Below, one piece after another: positions 61,417-64,000 of a DNA stretch of 64,000 nucleotides. The notes beneath the pieces are model-generated. The model ran no database searches. It saw nothing but the letters and a program-made list of their open reading frames with translations, and had not been told where the DNA came from. Position 1 is the stretch's first letter. Every line of letters begins with the position of its first letter. The position numbers were made by a program, and so were the translations under genes. This stretch comes from Capsaspora owczarzaki ATCC 30864 (taxonomy: Eukaryota; Opisthokonta; Filasterea), in the NCBI RefSeq assembly GCF_000151315.2, contig NW_011887302.1, positions 863,108 through 927,107 on the forward strand, written 5' to 3'.

Positions 61417-64000
61417 ATGCTGCCGTATCAGAATATGAATCAGAGACAGCGCAAGCTGTATGATCAAGTCAAGGATGCGAGCGGAGAGCTCAAGTAAGAT
61501 AAAAGCCCGAGTTGATTGGCAATTTTGTGGTAGCGCGTGGACTGACGAAATGGAGGGAACAGTCTGAGTATGGAACAGATGGGCGATGCTGAAGCGAAGG
61601 CGATTGCTGAGGCACTCAAAGTGAACAGGACGCTGACTACGTCATCTCACTCTTGTTGGTGCGCGGGAGTGGGTGATTCAGAAGAGTGCTCACTGGCGGA
61701 TGGGATGGACAGTCTGTACCAGAATCAGATTGGCGATCCTGGAGCATACACGATTGCTGAGGCACTCAAAGTGAACAAGACGCTGACTGCGCTCTCGTCA
61801 GGCATCTGACTGATACATTTGAGTGGGTAATCCAACAAAGAGCATTCAGAGTGCTCACAGATGGAAGGGACCAACAGCCTAAGTGGGAATCAGATTGGCG
61901 ATGCTGCCGCGCGCACGATCGCTGAGGCACTCAAAGTGAACACGACGCTGATCAAGCTCAAGTAAGGCATCTCACTTTGACTGATGCATTTGAGTGGGTG
62001 ATCCAGAAGAGTGCTCATTGATTGAGCGATAAACAGTCTGTACCAGAATCAGATTGGCAACGCTGGAGCGACGGCGATTGCTGAAGCACTCAAAGTGAAC
62101 AAGACGCTGACTACGCTCTCGTAAGGCATCTCACTTTGACTGATGATGGTGAGTGAAAGATTTAATCAGAGCCATTCTAACTGATGAGGGATGGACAGTC
62201 TGAGTGGGAATCAGATTGGCAATGTGGGAGCGCAGGTTATGGCTGAGGTACTCAAAGTGAACACGCTGACTGAGCTCAAGTAAGTCATCTCACTTTGACT
62301 GATGCATGGAAGCTGAAGCTGGGTTTTCACTGTACTCACTGATGGAGGGGATGGACAGTCTGCGCCAGAATCAGATTGGCAACGCTGGAGCGACGGCGAT
62401 TGCTGAAGCACTCAAAGTGAACACAAGACTGACTGGGCTCGAGTAAGGCATCTCACTCTTGTTGGTGCATGTGAGTTGGTGATTCAGAAGAGTACTCATT
62501 GATTGAGGGGCTGAACAGTCTGTGGGAGAATCAGATTGGCGATGATGGAGCGCTGGCGATTGCTGAAGCATTCAAAGTGAACACGACGCTGACTACGCTC
62601 AGGTAAGGCATCTCACTTTGACTGATGCATTTGAGTGGGTGATCCAGAAGAGTGCTCATTGATTGCGGGGATGAACAGTTTGCACCAGAATCAGATTGGC
62701 GATGCTGGAGCGCAGGCGATCGCTGAGGCACTCAAAGTGAACAAGACGCTGAAGGAGCTCTTGTAAGGCATTTCATTTTGAGTGACGTGTGCGAGTGGGT
62801 GATTCATAAGAGCGGCTCACTGATAGAGGAGATGTGGACAGCTTGTGGAGGAATCAGATTGGCGATGCTGGAGCACAAGCGATTGCTGAGGCACTCAAAG
62901 TGAACAAGACATTGAAAACGCTTTTGTAAATATTGATCGCTACAAGATGCTCTGACAGCCGTTAAACTCATGCTCCAATCTGACGATGTGATTGACAACA
63001 ACAACAGTTTGAACGAGAATTTCCTGACCAACACCGGAATCAATGCACTCAGGCAAACCGGCAATACCACTTGTAACTTTAAGTAAGACTGTTTGTTTAT
63101 TGGATTCTTGCATGAACAACAAGCCACTCACCTGCTTTTGGCGAACTTGGGTTTCCGAACAGAGACCTTGACCAGCAGCGTGTTCCGTCGTCTGCCGAAC
63201 TGGCGCAGATTGCAGCTCGTGCCGCTGCGAACGTGGCAGAGATTCAGCAACTGCGCGCCAAGTTGGCCACGGAAGATCAGGAGCTCGCAACCAACAAGCA
63301 GGAGCTCGCAACTAAAGATCAAGCACTCGCTGCCAGAGATCAGGAGCTCGCTGCCAAAGACCAGCAGCTTGCTATCAAAGACCAGGAGCTTGCTGCCAAA
63401 AATCAGGAACTTGCAACCAAGGATCGTGAACTGAAGTTAGCTCTTGATCGTATCGACGTACTGGAGCGCAACCAAGGCGCCGGTGGATCCGCCTCAAACT
63501 TTGACGGTCCCATCCCACAAGTGCCTCTCGCCACTCTCGCCTCCGCCACGAACAATTTCGCTGCGGATTCTCTGCTCGGCGAAGGAGCATTTGGTCGTGT
63601 GTACAGTGCCAGTTTGCCTGCTCCTCCCGTTGCCGTCGCCATCAAGAAGCTGTCCGCCGCATCGATCCAGCAGTATGCAGCGTTTCAGGCAGAGTTGAAA
63701 TCTCTATCTAAATTCCGTCACCCCAACATCATTGTCATGCTGTCCTATGCCGAAGCTCAGGGTGAATATTGCTTGGTTTACGAGTTCATGCCGAATGGTT
63801 CTGTACGCGATCGTCTCAGCTGCAAGAACGACACTCCTCCGCTGACTTGGTCCCAGCGCCATCGCATCGCGGCTGATGTCGCCCGTGGCATGCACTACGT
63901 CCAGACAGCCTTTCCTGACCATGTTCTGTTCCACCTCGACCTCAAGACGGACAATGTTCTGCTGGACGCACACTTCAATGCAAAAGTGTCTGATTTTGGT
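61417..64000 (+). CDS. LRR - coiled coil - protein kinase, 3' end cut by the window
   Basis: Exon 1 (61417-61493) starts MLPYQNMNQRQRKLYDQV, with no signal peptide. Then come ten phase-2 exons: 61563-61640, 61713-61796, 61878-61961, 62037-62120, 62199-62279, 62359-62442, 62519-62602, 62679-62762, 62842-62925 and a divergent cap at 63008-63082. Each of the first nine encodes one ribonuclease-inhibitor-type LRR of about 28 residues: LYQNQIGDAGATAIAEALKV then N-TL--L. The next exon starts at 63163 with a coiled coil of 7-residue repeats (DQELAAK) followed by a kinase: LLGEGAFGRVYSA, VAIKKL, VYEFMPNGSV, HLDLKTDNVLL and SDFG at the window end. It resembles the Pelle/IRAK/plant-RLK family and is of the non-RD type (HLD, not HRD). 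No membrane helix is seen, so it is probably cytosolic. The substrate is unknown. Confidence 0.85.
61563..62925 (+). repeat. Nine tandem exon-intron cassettes of about 160 bp, each one LRR
   Basis: Exon starts are spaced 150, 165, 159, 162, 160, 160, 160 and 163 bp. Exons (84 nt, one of 81, one of 78) and introns (70-81 nt) are both conserved between units, for example GTAAGGCATCTCACT at the 5' end and GATGGACAG at the 3' end of the introns. Introns fall into two types, with TTGACTGATGCATTTG or CTTGTTGGTGC near their starts. All splice phases are 2. Confidence 0.95.

Noticed and set aside
61570-61802. A single short open frame covering two LRR units as a stand-alone gene
   Set aside because: It results from the readable first intron; the surrounding cassettes show it is part of the larger spliced gene.

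Overview
The window is nuclear DNA from a unicellular eukaryote with a compact, intron-rich genome. Introns are mostly 60-200 bp with GT..AG ends, and intergenic gaps are short. The gene content is animal-like: myosin XVIII, CHFR with a PBZ finger, BRCC36, Gemin5, LIS1, WDR91, SMIM14 and MFSD5. Together with polyQ/polyS-rich regulators and an LRR-kinase gene, this fits a unicellular relative of animals, most likely a filasterean such as Capsaspora owczarzaki. That name is inference from gene content, not a database match. I see no rRNA, tRNA, CRISPR array, transposon or viral fossil.

Layout. 1-0.8 kb: 3'-truncated NOPCHAP1-like gene (-). 1.2-9.8 kb: a very large PX-PH phospholipase D (+) with a C2 domain inside the catalytic region. 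10.1-13.2 kb: polyQ bHLH factor (-). 13.2-16.7 kb: the only large gene-free stretch. 16.7-23.8 kb: myosin XVIII (-). 24.2-24.9 kb: guanylate kinase (-). 25.0-26.1 kb: a 91-aa membrane protein (+). 26.4-27.7 kb: PEX11 (-). 27.9-29.9 kb: PPIL2 (-). 30.2-32.3 kb: Crinkler-like nuclease/kinase protein (-). 33.1-34.9 kb: exostosin-type glycosyltransferase (+). 35.1-39.7 kb: DUSP-type ubiquitin protease (-). 39.9-42.0 kb: LIS1 (+). 42.3-45.1 kb: CHFR (-). 45.4-47.0 kb: BRCC36 (-). 47.4-48.0 kb: SMIM14 (+). 48.5-50.1 kb: MFSD5 (-). 50.2-56.3 kb: Gemin5 (-). 56.8-57.9 kb: Maf pyrophosphatase (+). 58.1-61.0 kb: WDR91 (+). 61.4-64.0 kb: LRR-coiled-coil-kinase gene cut by the window end (+).

Exon models were built by hand. 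For every complete gene the exon lengths sum to a multiple of three with matching splice phases, except the ubiquitin protease, where an exact 73-bp tandem duplication breaks the frame. Many neighbours are head-to-head pairs 140-860 bp apart (NOPCHAP1/PLD, guanylate kinase/small protein, Crinkler-like/exostosin, USP/LIS1, BRCC36/SMIM14, Gemin5/Maf), which suggests shared promoters. There is no operon-like logic, but a USP, CHFR and BRCC36, all ubiquitin enzymes, lie within 12 kb. The strongest leads are the C2-in-loop phospholipase D, the array of near-identical 160-bp exon-intron cassettes each encoding one LRR, the Crinkler-like protein and the frame-breaking duplication in the USP.
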